Shown in pieces: positions 25,789-34,987 of a stretch of DNA of 64,000 bases. The DNA comes from Vineibacter terrae (GTDB lineage: Bacteria > Pseudomonadota > Alphaproteobacteria > Reyranellales > Reyranellaceae): NCBI RefSeq assembly GCF_008039615.1, contig NZ_VDUZ01000019.1:62001-126000 (forward strand), given 5' to 3'. The notes under the pieces were generated by a model. That model ran no database searches and had not been told where the DNA came from. It was given only the letters and a program-made list of their open reading frames with translations. A program made the translations under genes and the position numbers. Every line of letters starts with the position of its first letter. Within the stretch, counting starts at the first letter, position 1.

Positions 25789-26691
25789 ATGAACGGGACC
25801 TTGACCTTTCCGGAGCTCCCCCTGGACGCCGGCGCTCCCGTGACGCCGGGCCCGATCCGCCTCGGCAGCGAGCAGCATAAGAACCTCTTCTGCCGCACGC
25901 TGCTGTCGACCTTCAATCCCTACAAGCCGGCCGTGATCGACTGGCCGGCGCTGGCGCCCGACGCGCAGGAGCGCCTTACCGGCCTGCCGATCTGGGACAT
26001 CGCGGTGCAGACGGAAGGCCGGGCCGGCCTTCACGTGGCCACCTATGCGGAACGCATCGCCGATCCTTTGTTGAAGCGCGCCATTGAGCTCAATGCCTTC
26101 GAGGAACGCCGCCACAAGCACGTGCTGCACAACATGGTCGAGGCCTACGGCATCAAGCTGGCGCCGGAGCCCCAGTACATCGTCCCCAAGGATCCGGAAT
26201 GGTCCTTCATGGTGACGGGCTACAGCGAGTGCATCGACAGCTTCTTCGCGTTTGGCCTGTTCGAGACGGCAAAACGCTCGGGCTTCTTCCCGCCGGAGCT
26301 GGTCGACACATTCGAGCCCGTGATGCGTGAGGAAGGACGTCATATCCTCTTCTTCGTGAACTGGGTGGCGTGGCATCGCCGCAACATGCCGTTGTGGCGG
26401 CGGCCCTGGTTCGCGATCAAGGTTGCCGCCGTCTGGGCGTTCCTCGTCTGGGAGCGGATCGGCATCGCCCGCGATGTCGGCGGCGCGCCGCAGGACAACA
26501 ACTTCACGGTCACCGGCACCAAGGAGCTTGGCGTCGACATCTCCGTTCCCGAGCTGATGGATATCTGCCTGGCCGAGAACGACCGCCGGTTGGGGATCTA
26601 CGACGCGCGCCTGCTGCGGCCCCGGTTCGTTCCGCGCGTGGTGCGTCTGGCGCGCCGCTTCATGCGCGCACCCAGGCGCGCGCCGGCGTGA
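25789..26691 (+). CDS. Ferritin-like di-iron protein of the hopanoid cluster
   Basis: A 300-residue helical protein with four spaced carboxylate motifs that fit a ferritin-like di-iron centre: QTEGRAGLHVATYAERI, AFEERRHKHVLHNM, YSECIDSFFAFGLFE and MREEGRHILFFVNW, i.e. two ExxRH-type motifs plus two single glutamates. The segment KVAAVWAFLVWERIGIA is hydrophobic and may contact the membrane. The function is unknown; an oxygenase or oxidase acting on a hopanoid or its precursor is an attractive inference because the hpnL GTG start overlaps its stop codon. The start is uncertain: ATG 25789 (GAGAGAAGG close upstream) or GTG 25774. Confidence 0.75.
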   Translation: MNGTLTFPELPLDAGAPVTPGPIRLGSEQHKNLFCRTLLSTFNPYKPAVIDWPALAPDAQERLTGLPIWDIAVQTEGRAGLHVATYAERIADPLLKRAIELNAFEERRHKHVLHNMVEAYGIKLAPEPQYIVPKDPEWSFMVTGYSECIDSFFAFGLFETAKRSGFFPPELVDTFEPVMREEGRHILFFVNWVAWHRRNMPLWRRPWFAIKVAAVWAFLVWERIGIARDVGGAPQDNNFTVTGTKELGVDISVPELMDICLAENDRRLGIYDARLLRPRFVPRVVRLARRFMRAPRRAPA

Positions 26692-27710
26692 GCGCGCCAG
26701 ACGCCAAACGTTCCGTGAAGCTCGGTGTGGTCCTGGCCGCGCTCGCGGGCGTACTGGGCGCCGGCTACCTGATCTTCATGGTGGGCTTCGGCGCCGTGGC
26801 GGACGCGGTGCTGTCCGTCGGCTGGGATGGCTTCGCGTTGCTCCTGCTCTACGGCGCGGCCAACTTCGTGCTGCTCGGCATTGCCTGGCTGCTGGTGGTG
26901 CCGCCGTACAGCTGGCGCAACGCCGTCACGTTCTGCTGGGGTCGCGCGGTGCGCGACTCGGCCGGTGACATCCTGCCCTTCTCGCAGTTCGGCGGCATGG
27001 TGATCGGGGCACGCGCGACCATTCTCCGGGGCATCCCGCAAGGCCTCGCCTTTGCGTCGATGATCGTCGACACCACGGTCGAGATGATCGCCCAGATCGG
27101 CATCGTCATTCTGGGCCTCGTCATCCTCACGCTCCACCTGCCCGGGGCGACATCACGCATACCCATGGTGCAGGTCACGATCATCGGCATCCTCGTCGCG
27201 ATCCTGGCGGCCGGCGCGTTCGTCGTCGTGCAACGGCGTGGGTTTGCATTCCTCGAGAGAATCGCCGAGCGCCTTCTGCCCTCGGCCGCCGCGCCTGCCG
27301 CCGCGATAAACCGTTCCATCAACGCCATCCACGCAGCGCCGTGGCGCATGGCAGCCGCCTGTGTGGTTCATCTGCTGGGGTGGCTGTTCAGCGCCTTCGG
27401 CACCTGGCTGGCGCTGACACTGATCCAGGCGCCGATCAGCTTCGGCGAGGCCATCGTGATCGAAAGCCTGCTGTGCGCGGCACGCAGCGCGGCCGTGTTC
27501 GTGCCGGCCGCCCTCGGCGTTCAGGAAGCTGGCTACGCCTTGATGATGCCCTTGTTCGGGCTGGCGCCGGAGGTCGGGATCGCCATCTCCCTGCTCAAGC
27601 GGGCGCGGGAGATCACGCTGGGCGTGCCGGTGCTGCTGAGCTGGCAGATCGCCGAGGGCGGCCACGCCGTTGCGGCCCGGTCGGCGCACCCGCCGGCAGG
27701 CAGCGAGTGA
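26688..27710 (+). CDS. hpnL: Hopanoid-associated membrane protein HpnL (flippase-like)
   Basis: A 340-residue integral membrane protein with about eight hydrophobic segments of the lysylphosphatidylglycerol synthase transmembrane family (AALAGVLGAGYLIFMVGFG, LLLLYGAANFVLLGIAWLLV, the conserved RDSAGDILPFSQFGGMVIGAR, SLLCAARSAAVFVPAALGVQEAGY). Relatives include lipid flippases. HpnL has been linked to hopanoid clusters by TIGR-type family models, but its exact job is not established. The start is GTG at 26688, overlapping the preceding stop as GTGA; its stop overlaps the hpnA ATG (TGATG), so expression is translationally coupled. Confidence 0.9.
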   Translation: MSAPDAKRSVKLGVVLAALAGVLGAGYLIFMVGFGAVADAVLSVGWDGFALLLLYGAANFVLLGIAWLLVVPPYSWRNAVTFCWGRAVRDSAGDILPFSQFGGMVIGARATILRGIPQGLAFASMIVDTTVEMIAQIGIVILGLVILTLHLPGATSRIPMVQVTIIGILVAILAAGAFVVVQRRGFAFLERIAERLLPSAAAPAAAINRSINAIHAAPWRMAAACVVHLLGWLFSAFGTWLALTLIQAPISFGEAIVIESLLCAARSAAVFVPAALGVQEAGYALMMPLFGLAPEVGIAISLLKRAREITLGVPVLLSWQIAEGGHAVAARSAHPPAGSE

Positions 27711-28705
27711 TGGCCGCCGACCTCGCCCTCGTGACCGGCGCGTCGGGCTTTGTCGGCTCGGCGGTGGCGCGCAGGCTGGCAACGCGCGGGCTGGCCGTAC
27801 GGGTGCTGGTGCGTCCGACCAGCCCGCGCGGCAACATCGCCGATCTCGGGTACGACATCGCCGATGGCGACATGCGTGATGCTACCTCGGTCGCCGCGGC
27901 GATGCGCGGCGTGCGCTACGTCTTCCATGTCGCCGCCGACTACCGGCTGTGGGCACGCGATCCGGACGAGATCGTGCGCAACAATCGCGACGGCACGCGC
28001 ATCGTGATGGCGGCGGCGCGCGCCGCCGGCGTCGAACGCATCGTCTACACCAGCAGCGTCGCGACGCTGAAGCCGCGCAGCGACGGGCGCGATGCCGACG
28101 AGGACGACCGGGCCGACGAGCGCACCGCCATCGGCGCCTACAAGAAGAGCAAGGTCGTGGCCGAACGCCTGGTCGAGGCGATGGCGGCGGAGGGCCTGCC
28201 GGTGGTGCTGGTCAGCCCGTCGACCCCCATCGGCCCGCGCGATATCCGGCCGACGCCGACCGGACGCATCATCGTCGAGGCGGCCGGGGGACGCATGCCG
28301 GCCTATGTCGACACCGGCTTGAACCTCGTGCATGTCGACGATGTCGCTGACGGCCATCTGCTGGCGCTGGAAAAAGGCCGCATCGGCGCGACCTACATCC
28401 TGGGCGGCCAGAACGTGACGTTGAAGCAGATGCTGGCCGACATCGCCGCCTTGGCGGGACGCAAGCCGCCGCGCGTGCGCCTGCCGCGCGGGCCGATCTA
28501 TCCGCTGGCCTATGCCGCCGAGGCGGTGGCCCGCATCACGGGCAAGGAGCCCTTCGTCACCGTCGACGCGCTCGACATGTCCCGCCATCTGATGTTCTTC
28601 AGCTCGAGCCGGGCAGCGCGCGAGCTGGGCTACGGCGCGCGTCCATACGCCGAGGCGCTCGAGGACGCGCTGCGCTGGTTCCGGCAGGCCGGATACGTCC
28701 GATGA
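27710..28705 (+). CDS. hpnA: Hopanoid-associated sugar epimerase HpnA (NAD-dependent SDR)
   Basis: A 331-residue extended short-chain dehydrogenase. Cofactor motif VTGASGFVGSAVARRL at the N-terminus, then YTSSVATLK and YKKSKVVAERLV with the catalytic Tyr-xxx-Lys equivalent, LVSPSTPIGPRD and NLVHVDDVADGHLLALEKG. Family models call it a hopanoid-associated sugar epimerase; its substrate is not known for certain. The ATG at 27710 shares one base with the hpnL stop, and its own stop overlaps hpnB by 4 bases (ATGA). Confidence 0.92.
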   Translation: MAADLALVTGASGFVGSAVARRLATRGLAVRVLVRPTSPRGNIADLGYDIADGDMRDATSVAAAMRGVRYVFHVAADYRLWARDPDEIVRNNRDGTRIVMAAARAAGVERIVYTSSVATLKPRSDGRDADEDDRADERTAIGAYKKSKVVAERLVEAMAAEGLPVVLVSPSTPIGPRDIRPTPTGRIIVEAAGGRMPAYVDTGLNLVHVDDVADGHLLALEKGRIGATYILGGQNVTLKQMLADIAALAGRKPPRVRLPRGPIYPLAYAAEAVARITGKEPFVTVDALDMSRHLMFFSSSRAARELGYGARPYAEALEDALRWFRQAGYVR

Positions 28706-29847
28706 TCTGGGCCGTGCTCCTCGGTTTCCTGCCGCTTGCCATCTGGCTCTGGCTGCTGGTCGGCCAGGGCCTGTACTGGCTCACGCGCGAGCGTGACGAC
28801 CAGCCGCTGCCGCCGCAAGACCCGTCGTCATGGCCCACGGTCATCGCCGTCGTGCCGGCACGCAACGAAGCCGATGTGATCCGCCGGTCGATCGGCAGCC
28901 TGCTGGCGCAGGACTACCCCGGTCCCTTCCGGGTCGTGCTGGTCGACGACGAAAGCGACGACGGCACTGCCGCCGCCGCGGCGGCGCTGACGGGCGCCGA
29001 CAGGCTGGCCGTGATGCACGCCGGCAAGCGCCCGCCCGGCTGGACCGGCAAGCTGTGGGCGGTCTCGCAAGGGGTCGAGCGGGCGGCGGCCGACCGGCCC
29101 GACTATCTCTGGCTCACCGATGCCGATATCGCCCATGCGCCCGAGACCCTGCGGCATCTGGTGGCGCGTGCCGAAGCCGGCCGGCTGGTGCTGGTCTCGC
29201 TGATGGCCAAGCTGCACTGCGCGACCTGGGCCGAACGCTTCTTCATCCCGGCCTTCGTCTACTTCTTCAAGATGCTCTACCCCTTCGCCTGGGTGAACCA
29301 TCCGCGTGCCCGCACGGCCGCTGCCGCCGGCGGCTGCATGCTGGTGCGGCGCGAGGCGCTGGAGGCCGCCGGCGGCATCGACCGGATCCGCGGCGCCATC
29401 ATCGATGATTGCGCGCTGGGCCGCGCGCTGAAGATGCAAGGCCCGGTCTGGCTGGGCCTCACCCACCGTTCGGTCTCCATCCGCCCCTATGCCGGCGTGA
29501 ACGAGATCCGCCGCATGGTGGCGCGCTCCGCCTACGCGCAGCTCGGCTATTCGCCGTGGCTGCTGGCGGGCACCCTGCTGGGGCTGGCCCTGATGTTCCT
29601 GGCGCCGCCGGCCTGGACCGTGCTGGCGCCGGACATGAGCTGGATCGCAGCCGCCCTGGCCTGGGGTCTGATGGCGATAAGCCTCGTGCCGATGCTGCGG
29701 TTCTATGGCCGCTCGCCGCTTTGGGGGCTTGCGCTGCCCGCGATCGGTCTGCTTTACGCCTCCTTCACACTCGACTCGGCGGTCCAGCACTGGCGAGGCC
29801 GCGGCGGGATGTGGAAAGGTCGGGCCCAGGCCATGAGGCAGGCATGA
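28702..29847 (+). CDS. hpnB: Hopene-associated glycosyltransferase HpnB
   Basis: A 381-residue membrane glycosyltransferase of family 2. A first membrane segment (LLGFLPLAIWLWLLVGQGLY), the nucleotide-sugar domain with VVPARNEADVIRRSIGSLLAQ, LVDDESDDGTAAAAA and LWLTDADIAHAPETL (DAD), DDCALGRALKMQGPVW, and two or three C-terminal membrane segments. HpnB is conserved in hopanoid loci and probably modifies a polyprenyl or hopanoid lipid, but its reaction has not been settled. Translationally coupled with hpnA and hpnC by ATGA overlaps. Confidence 0.92.
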   Translation: MIWAVLLGFLPLAIWLWLLVGQGLYWLTRERDDQPLPPQDPSSWPTVIAVVPARNEADVIRRSIGSLLAQDYPGPFRVVLVDDESDDGTAAAAAALTGADRLAVMHAGKRPPGWTGKLWAVSQGVERAAADRPDYLWLTDADIAHAPETLRHLVARAEAGRLVLVSLMAKLHCATWAERFFIPAFVYFFKMLYPFAWVNHPRARTAAAAGGCMLVRREALEAAGGIDRIRGAIIDDCALGRALKMQGPVWLGLTHRSVSIRPYAGVNEIRRMVARSAYAQLGYSPWLLAGTLLGLALMFLAPPAWTVLAPDMSWIAAALAWGLMAISLVPMLRFYGRSPLWGLALPAIGLLYASFTLDSAVQHWRGRGGMWKGRAQAMRQA

Positions 29848-30725
29848 CGGAGGCGCAGACGCTGCAGTCGGGAAAGGGGCATCGGGACGAGAACTTCCCG
29901 GTGGCTTCGGTCCTGATTCGCCCGCGCCATCGGCCGGTGATCCTGGCCTTCTACCGCTTCGCGCGCGCTGCCGACGACATTGCCGATCACGCCACGGCAC
30001 CCGCGGACGAGAAGCTGCGGCTGCTCGATCAGTTCCGCGCCAGCCTGGCCGGCAGCGAGGACAGCGCCGCGCCCGCGGTGGCGCTGCGCACGGCGCTGGC
30101 GGCGGGCAACCTCACGCCGCAGCACGGCCTGGACCTGCTGGAAGCCTTCCGCCGCGACGTCACGGTGCAGCGCTACCAGGATTGGGACGCGCTGATGGAC
30201 TATTGCCGCTACTCGGCGATGCCGGTCGGCCGCTTCGTGCTCGACGTGCATGGCGAGGACAAGGCCACCTGGGCGACGAGCGACGCGCTCTGCGCCGCGC
30301 TGCAGGTGATCAACCACCTGCAGGACTGCCGGAAGGACCACGTCAATCTCGATCGCGTCTACATCCCGCTGGACACGATGTGGGCAGCCGGGATCGGCCC
30401 GGAAGCGCTGATGGCGCAGGCGGCATCTCCGGCGCTGCGTCAGGTCATCACCAGCCTGGCGCGGCGCACGCAGGCGATGCTGGCGCAGGCGCGGCCGCTG
30501 GCGGGACAGGTCCGCGATTCGCGGCTGGCGCTCGAGATCTCGGTGATCCAGCGCCTTGCCGAGGATCTGACGTCGATGCTCATGCACCGCGATCCGCTGT
30601 CGCAACGCGTGCACCACACCAAGGGTGCCCTCGTGCCGCTGCTGCTGGGCGCGACGGCGCGCTTCATCGGCACGCGCCTCGGCCGCCGGCGGACGCCGCC
30701 GCCTCTTGCCGCCGGACAACGATGA
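29844..30725 (+). CDS. hpnC: Hydroxysqualene synthase HpnC
   Basis: A 293-residue trans-isoprenyl diphosphate synthase of the squalene/phytoene family. The first aspartate-rich motif is YRFARAADDIADHA and the second QVINHLQDCRKDHVNLDRVYIP. In the three-gene route it turns presqualene diphosphate into hydroxysqualene, which HpnE then reduces. The start ATG at 29844 overlaps the hpnB stop by 4 bases; its own stop overlaps hpnD by 4. The C-terminus ends in a short Arg/Pro-rich tail. Confidence 0.94.
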   Translation: MTEAQTLQSGKGHRDENFPVASVLIRPRHRPVILAFYRFARAADDIADHATAPADEKLRLLDQFRASLAGSEDSAAPAVALRTALAAGNLTPQHGLDLLEAFRRDVTVQRYQDWDALMDYCRYSAMPVGRFVLDVHGEDKATWATSDALCAALQVINHLQDCRKDHVNLDRVYIPLDTMWAAGIGPEALMAQAASPALRQVITSLARRTQAMLAQARPLAGQVRDSRLALEISVIQRLAEDLTSMLMHRDPLSQRVHHTKGALVPLLLGATARFIGTRLGRRRTPPPLAAGQR

Positions 30726-31585
30726 CCGCCGCCAGCCTCCCTGCCACCGAGCTGGCGCCCGAGATCCGTGCCGTCCAGGAACGTGCGGCGGGCAGCTCGT
30801 TCTATCTGGCGATGCGGCTGATGCCCAAGCCCGAGCGCGAGGCGATGTTTGCGATCTACGCCTACTGCCGCGCCGTGGACGACATCGCCGACGACGGAGT
30901 CGGCCTGCCGGCCGAGCGCCAGGCGGCGCTCGATCGCTGGCGCGACGATCTCGATGCGCTGTACGGCGGCGGCACGCCTGAGCTGACGGCATTCCTCGTC
31001 GGCACCGTCCGGCGCTACGGGCTGCGCCAGCAGGATTTCCTGGCCGTGATCGACGGCATGGAGATGGACATCACAGGCCAGAGCTGCGGGCCTGATCTTG
31101 CGACGCTGGACCTCTATTGCGATCGCGTCGCGAGCGCCGTGGGGCGGCTGTCGATCAAGGTGTTCGGGATGGCCGAAGGACCGGGATTCGACCTCGCCCA
31201 TCACCTGGGCCGCGCCCTGCAGCTCACCAACATCCTGCGCGATCTCGACGAGGACGCCGGTCTCGGTCGCCTCTACCTGCCGGACGAGCACCTGAACGAA
31301 GCCGGCATGCGCACGCGCGATCCCACCGCGGTGATCGCCGATCCTGCCGTCGACGTCGCGTGCCGCAAGGTCGCGGCGCTGGCCCACGAGCACTACCGCG
31401 CCGCGGATCGCATCATGCTGAAGCGCCCTGCCGGCCGCATCAGGACCCCGCGCCTGATGAGCGCCGTGTACGGCGCGATCCTGCGCGAGACCGAGAAGAA
31501 GGGCTGGGCCCCGCCGCGCCAACGCGTCAGCCTCGGCAAGGCGCGGCTGCTCGCCATCGTGCTGTCGAGCGGATTGCTTGGATGA
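30722..31585 (+). CDS. hpnD: Presqualene diphosphate synthase HpnD
   Basis: A 287-residue squalene/phytoene-synthase family protein. Motifs: SSFYLAMRLMPKPEREAMFA, first aspartate-rich YCRAVDDIADDGVG, YCDRVASAVGRLSIKVFG and second aspartate-rich LGRALQLTNILRDLDEDAGLGRLYLP. It condenses two farnesyl diphosphates to presqualene diphosphate, the entry step to squalene. Coupled to hpnC and hpnE by 4-base ATGA overlaps. Its substrate is made by the ispA product encoded 6.4 kb downstream of it. Confidence 0.95.
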   Translation: MTAASLPATELAPEIRAVQERAAGSSFYLAMRLMPKPEREAMFAIYAYCRAVDDIADDGVGLPAERQAALDRWRDDLDALYGGGTPELTAFLVGTVRRYGLRQQDFLAVIDGMEMDITGQSCGPDLATLDLYCDRVASAVGRLSIKVFGMAEGPGFDLAHHLGRALQLTNILRDLDEDAGLGRLYLPDEHLNEAGMRTRDPTAVIADPAVDVACRKVAALAHEHYRAADRIMLKRPAGRIRTPRLMSAVYGAILRETEKKGWAPPRQRVSLGKARLLAIVLSSGLLG

Positions 31586-32829
31586 CGCAAGGCACGGTCT
31601 ACGTCATCGGCGCCGGGCTGGCAGGTCTCGCTGCGGCGGTCGCCGCCGCGACAGGTGGCGCGCGCGTCGTGCTGATGGAAAGCGCCGAGCAGGCCGGCGG
31701 CCGCTGCCGCTCGTACCGGGACGCCGCGCTGGGCCACGTGATCGACAACGGCAACCATCTGGTGCTGTCCGGCAACCATGCGACCCAGGCGTATCTGCGC
31801 ACCATCGGCGCCGCCGACAGGCTGGCCGGCCCGGATCGCGCGCGCTTTGCGTTCATCGACATGCGCGACGGGGCACGCTGGACCATTGCCCCCAATGACG
31901 GCCGCCTGCCGTGGTGGGTGCTCGCCAGGTCGCGCCGTGTGCCGGGAAGCACGCTGGGCGAATATCTCGCGCTCACCAGGCTGCGCGCGCCGCCGCGCGG
32001 CAGCCGGATCGCCGACGTGATCGCCTGCAGCGGCCCGTTCTGGGACAAGCTGCTGCGCCCCTTCCTGCTGGCCGCGCTCAATACCGAGCCGGAAACCGCC
32101 TCGGCCGAGCTGGCGGCGTCGGTGATCCGCGAAACCCTGTTGCTGGGCGGCCGCGCCTGCCGGCCGCGCATCGCCACCCCCAGCCTCGATGCGGCCTTCA
32201 TCGCGCCGGCGCTGGCCTATCTCGAGGCGCGCGGCGCGTCGGTGCGGTTCGGGCAGCGCTTGCGCGGCGTCGGCCTGGCGAATGGCCGCGCCACAACCCT
32301 CGATTTCGTGGGCGGGCCCGTGGCGCTGGCCGCGGCCGATCGCGTGGTGCTGGCGACGCCGCCCTGGGTGACGCACGACCTGCTGCCCGACATTGCGGTG
32401 CCCGATGATTTCCGCGCCATCGTCAATGCGCATTTCTCGATCGCGCCTCCAGCCGGTGTCGCGCCGATGACCGGTGTGATCGGCGGCACGGCGGAATGGG
32501 TCTTCGCCTTCCACGACCGGCTCTCGGTGACCGTCAGCTGCGCGGACCGGCTGGTCGACTGCGGCCGCGAGGCGCTGGCGAAGCGCTTGTGGCACGACGT
32601 TGCGACGGTGTGCGGCCTTGGACCGACGCTGCCGCCGTGGCAGATCGTCAAGGAGCGCCGGGCGACCTTTGCCGCCACGCCGGCACAGGCCGCCCGGCGC
32701 GCGGCTGCAAGAACCGCCTGGGCCAACCTTGTCCTGGCGGGCGACTGGACCGACACCGGCCTGCCCGCCACGATCGAGGGCGCCGTGCGGTCCGGCCAGC
32801 AGGCGGCGGCGTTGGTGCTTCGGGCTTAG
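31582..32829 (+). CDS. hpnE: Hydroxysqualene dehydroxylase HpnE
   Basis: A 415-residue FAD-dependent amine-oxidase/phytoene-desaturase-fold protein. It starts with the dinucleotide fold VYVIGAGLAGLAAAVAAATG and GGRCRSYRDAALGHVIDNGNH, and ends with the FAD-binding LAGDWTDTGLPATIEGAVRS. It reduces hydroxysqualene to squalene, completing the HpnCDE route. Coupled with hpnD by ATGA. Shc follows after 21 bases, so squalene production and cyclisation are encoded in one transcript. Confidence 0.94.
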   Translation: MTQGTVYVIGAGLAGLAAAVAAATGGARVVLMESAEQAGGRCRSYRDAALGHVIDNGNHLVLSGNHATQAYLRTIGAADRLAGPDRARFAFIDMRDGARWTIAPNDGRLPWWVLARSRRVPGSTLGEYLALTRLRAPPRGSRIADVIACSGPFWDKLLRPFLLAALNTEPETASAELAASVIRETLLLGGRACRPRIATPSLDAAFIAPALAYLEARGASVRFGQRLRGVGLANGRATTLDFVGGPVALAAADRVVLATPPWVTHDLLPDIAVPDDFRAIVNAHFSIAPPAGVAPMTGVIGGTAEWVFAFHDRLSVTVSCADRLVDCGREALAKRLWHDVATVCGLGPTLPPWQIVKERRATFAATPAQAARRAAARTAWANLVLAGDWTDTGLPATIEGAVRSGQQAAALVLRA

Positions 32830-32850
32830 CGGGATGGATCGATAGCAATC

Positions 32851-34797
32851 ATGGATCAGATTTCGGCCTTGGACCCGACGAGCGTCGAGGACGTGATCGG
32901 CAAGGCGACCGCAGCGCTTCTGGGCCAGGCCAGGGACGATGGCCACTGGGTCTTCGAGCTCGAGGCCGATGCGACGATCCCGGCCGAGTACATCCTGCTG
33001 GTGCACTACCTGGGCGAGACGCCGAACCTGGAGCTGGAACGCAAGATCGGCACCTACCTGCGCCGCATCCAGGGCAGCCATGGCGGCTGGCCGCTGTTCC
33101 ATGACGGCGCCTTCAATCTCAGCGCCACGGTGAAGGCCTATTTCGCGCTGAAGATGATCGGCGACGCACCCGACGCGCCGCACATGGCGCGTGCGCGCCA
33201 GGCGATCCTGGCGCAGGGCGGCGCCGACAAGGCCAATGTCTTCACCCGCATCCAGCTCGCCCTTTACGGCGAGAGCGCGTGGCGCGACACGCCGACGGTT
33301 CCGGCCGAGCTGATCCTGCTGCCGCGCTGGTTTCCGATCCATCTTTTCAAGATGTCGTATTGGGCGCGCACGGTGATCGTGCCGCTGCTGGTGCTGCAGG
33401 CGCTGCAGCCCCTGGCGCGCAACCCGCGCAACATCCATGTGCCGGAGCTGTTCGTGCCGCACGGCGCGCATGCCGCCAACCGCGCGCCGCACCAGAGCCG
33501 TGGCTGGTCGGCGTTCTTCGGCGGCCTCGACCGTGTGCTGAAGCTGGCTGGCTCGTTGTGGCCCAAGGGCCTGCGCCGGCGCGCGATCGAGCGCTGCCGG
33601 GCGTTCGTGACCGAGCGGCTGAACGGCGAGGACGGACTGGGCGCGATCTATCCGGCGATGGCCAACAGCGTGATGATGTTCGATGCGCTGGGCTACCCCG
33701 AGACGCATCCCGACCGGGCCATCGCGCGGCTATCGGTCGAGAAGCTGCTGGTGATCAAGGACGACGAGGCCTACTGCCAGCCCTGCGTCTCGCCGGTGTG
33801 GGACACGGCGCTGATGTGCCACGCCCTGATGGAGGTGCGCAGCGAGGCCGCGGATACTGCGGCCATGCGCGGCCTGGAATGGCTGAAGACGCGCCAGGTG
33901 CTCGACGTCAAGGGCGACTGGGCCGAGGAGCGCCCGGACGTGCGTCCCGGCGGCTGGGCCTTCCAGTACAACAACGCACACTATCCCGACCTCGACGACA
34001 CCGCCGTCGTGGTCATGGCGCTCGATCGCGCACGCGCCACCGTCGCGCCGGGCGCCGACCACGCGCTGGCGATCGACCGCGGCAGCGAATGGGTGGTCGG
34101 CCTGCAAAGCCGCAACGGCGGCTGGGGCGCCTTCGACGCCGACAACACCTACCACTATCTCAACAACATCCCCTTCGCCGATCACGGCGCCCTGCTCGAC
34201 CCGCCGACCGAGGACGTCACCGGGCGCTGCATCGGCATGCTGGCGCAGCTGGGGGAGAAGCCGGACAGCCCGCGCATCAAGGCGGCCGTCGACTACCTGG
34301 CACGCGTGCAGCTGAAGGACGGCAGCTGGTTCGGACGCTGGGGCGTGAACTACATCTACGGCACGTGGTCGGCGCTGGCCGGGCTGAACGCCGTCCAGGT
34401 CGATCCGCGATCCGACATGATGCGGCGCGCCGTCGACTGGCTGGTCGCGATCCAGAACGCCGATGGCGGCTGGGGCGAGGATTGCGACAGCTACAGGCTC
34501 GACTACCGCGGCTACCAGCCCGCCCCGTCAACGGCATCGCAGACGGCCTGGGCGCTGCTGGGCCTGATGGCGGCCAGCGAGGTCGACCATCCCGCCGTGG
34601 CGCGCGGCATCGCCTACCTGAAGGCGACACAGGAGGATGACGGCCTGTGGGGCCAGGAGCACTACACTGGCGGCGGCTTCCCGCGCGTCTTCTACCTGCG
34701 CTACCATGGCTATCCCAAGTTCTTCCCGCTATGGGCGGTGGCCCGCTACCGCAACCTCAAGGCCGGCAACTCCCGCCGCGTCGCGTACGGGCTATGA
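32851..34797 (+). CDS. shc: Squalene-hopene cyclase
   Basis: A 648-residue double alpha-barrel cyclase, full length. The protonating aspartate motif is DLDDTAVV (residues about 380-383, DXDD). Several QW repeats are seen (QGSHGGWPLF, QSRNGGWGAFD, QLKDGSWFGRWG, QNADGGWGEDC, QEDDGLWGQEH). It folds and cyclises squalene to hopene or diplopterol in the inner membrane. It ends the hpnL-A-B-C-D-E-shc overlapping run; a palindromic repeat follows, then hpnG. In some schemes this gene is hpnF. Confidence 0.97.
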   Translation: MDQISALDPTSVEDVIGKATAALLGQARDDGHWVFELEADATIPAEYILLVHYLGETPNLELERKIGTYLRRIQGSHGGWPLFHDGAFNLSATVKAYFALKMIGDAPDAPHMARARQAILAQGGADKANVFTRIQLALYGESAWRDTPTVPAELILLPRWFPIHLFKMSYWARTVIVPLLVLQALQPLARNPRNIHVPELFVPHGAHAANRAPHQSRGWSAFFGGLDRVLKLAGSLWPKGLRRRAIERCRAFVTERLNGEDGLGAIYPAMANSVMMFDALGYPETHPDRAIARLSVEKLLVIKDDEAYCQPCVSPVWDTALMCHALMEVRSEAADTAAMRGLEWLKTRQVLDVKGDWAEERPDVRPGGWAFQYNNAHYPDLDDTAVVVMALDRARATVAPGADHALAIDRGSEWVVGLQSRNGGWGAFDADNTYHYLNNIPFADHGALLDPPTEDVTGRCIGMLAQLGEKPDSPRIKAAVDYLARVQLKDGSWFGRWGVNYIYGTWSALAGLNAVQVDPRSDMMRRAVDWLVAIQNADGGWGEDCDSYRLDYRGYQPAPSTASQTAWALLGLMAASEVDHPAVARGIAYLKATQEDDGLWGQEHYTGGGFPRVFYLRYHGYPKFFPLWAVARYRNLKAGNSRRVAYGL

Positions 34798-34844
34798 TTC
34801 CTTCCCCCCGCGAAGGCGGCAGGGCATTCGCATATGCCCCTACC

Positions 34845-34931
34845 GTCATCCCGAGCGTAGCGAGGGATCTCCCGCGAATTGCGCACCGTGCGCCTTGCCG
34901 CAGGAGATCCCTCGCTGGCGCTCGGGATGAC
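34845..34931. repeat. Palindromic intergenic repeat family A, copy 6, with clear outer arms
   Basis: Core arms GTCATCCCGAGCGTAGCGAG and CTCGCTGGCGCTCGGGATGAC. Outside these, GGGCATTCGCATATG (34822-34836) and CATATGCGAATGCCC (34940-34954) are exact 15-base inverted repeats, so the whole unit is at least 133 bases. It fills the gap between shc and hpnG. Confidence 0.9.
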
Positions 34932-34987
34932 AGCGAGGTCATATGCGAATGCCCTGGCGAAGGCGGGGAGAAGGATGAGATCACCTG

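Noticed and set aside
31393-33708. 771-residue antisense open frame over hpnE and shc
   Set aside because: Arg/Gln/His-rich without domain features; the plus-strand genes have all catalytic motifs.
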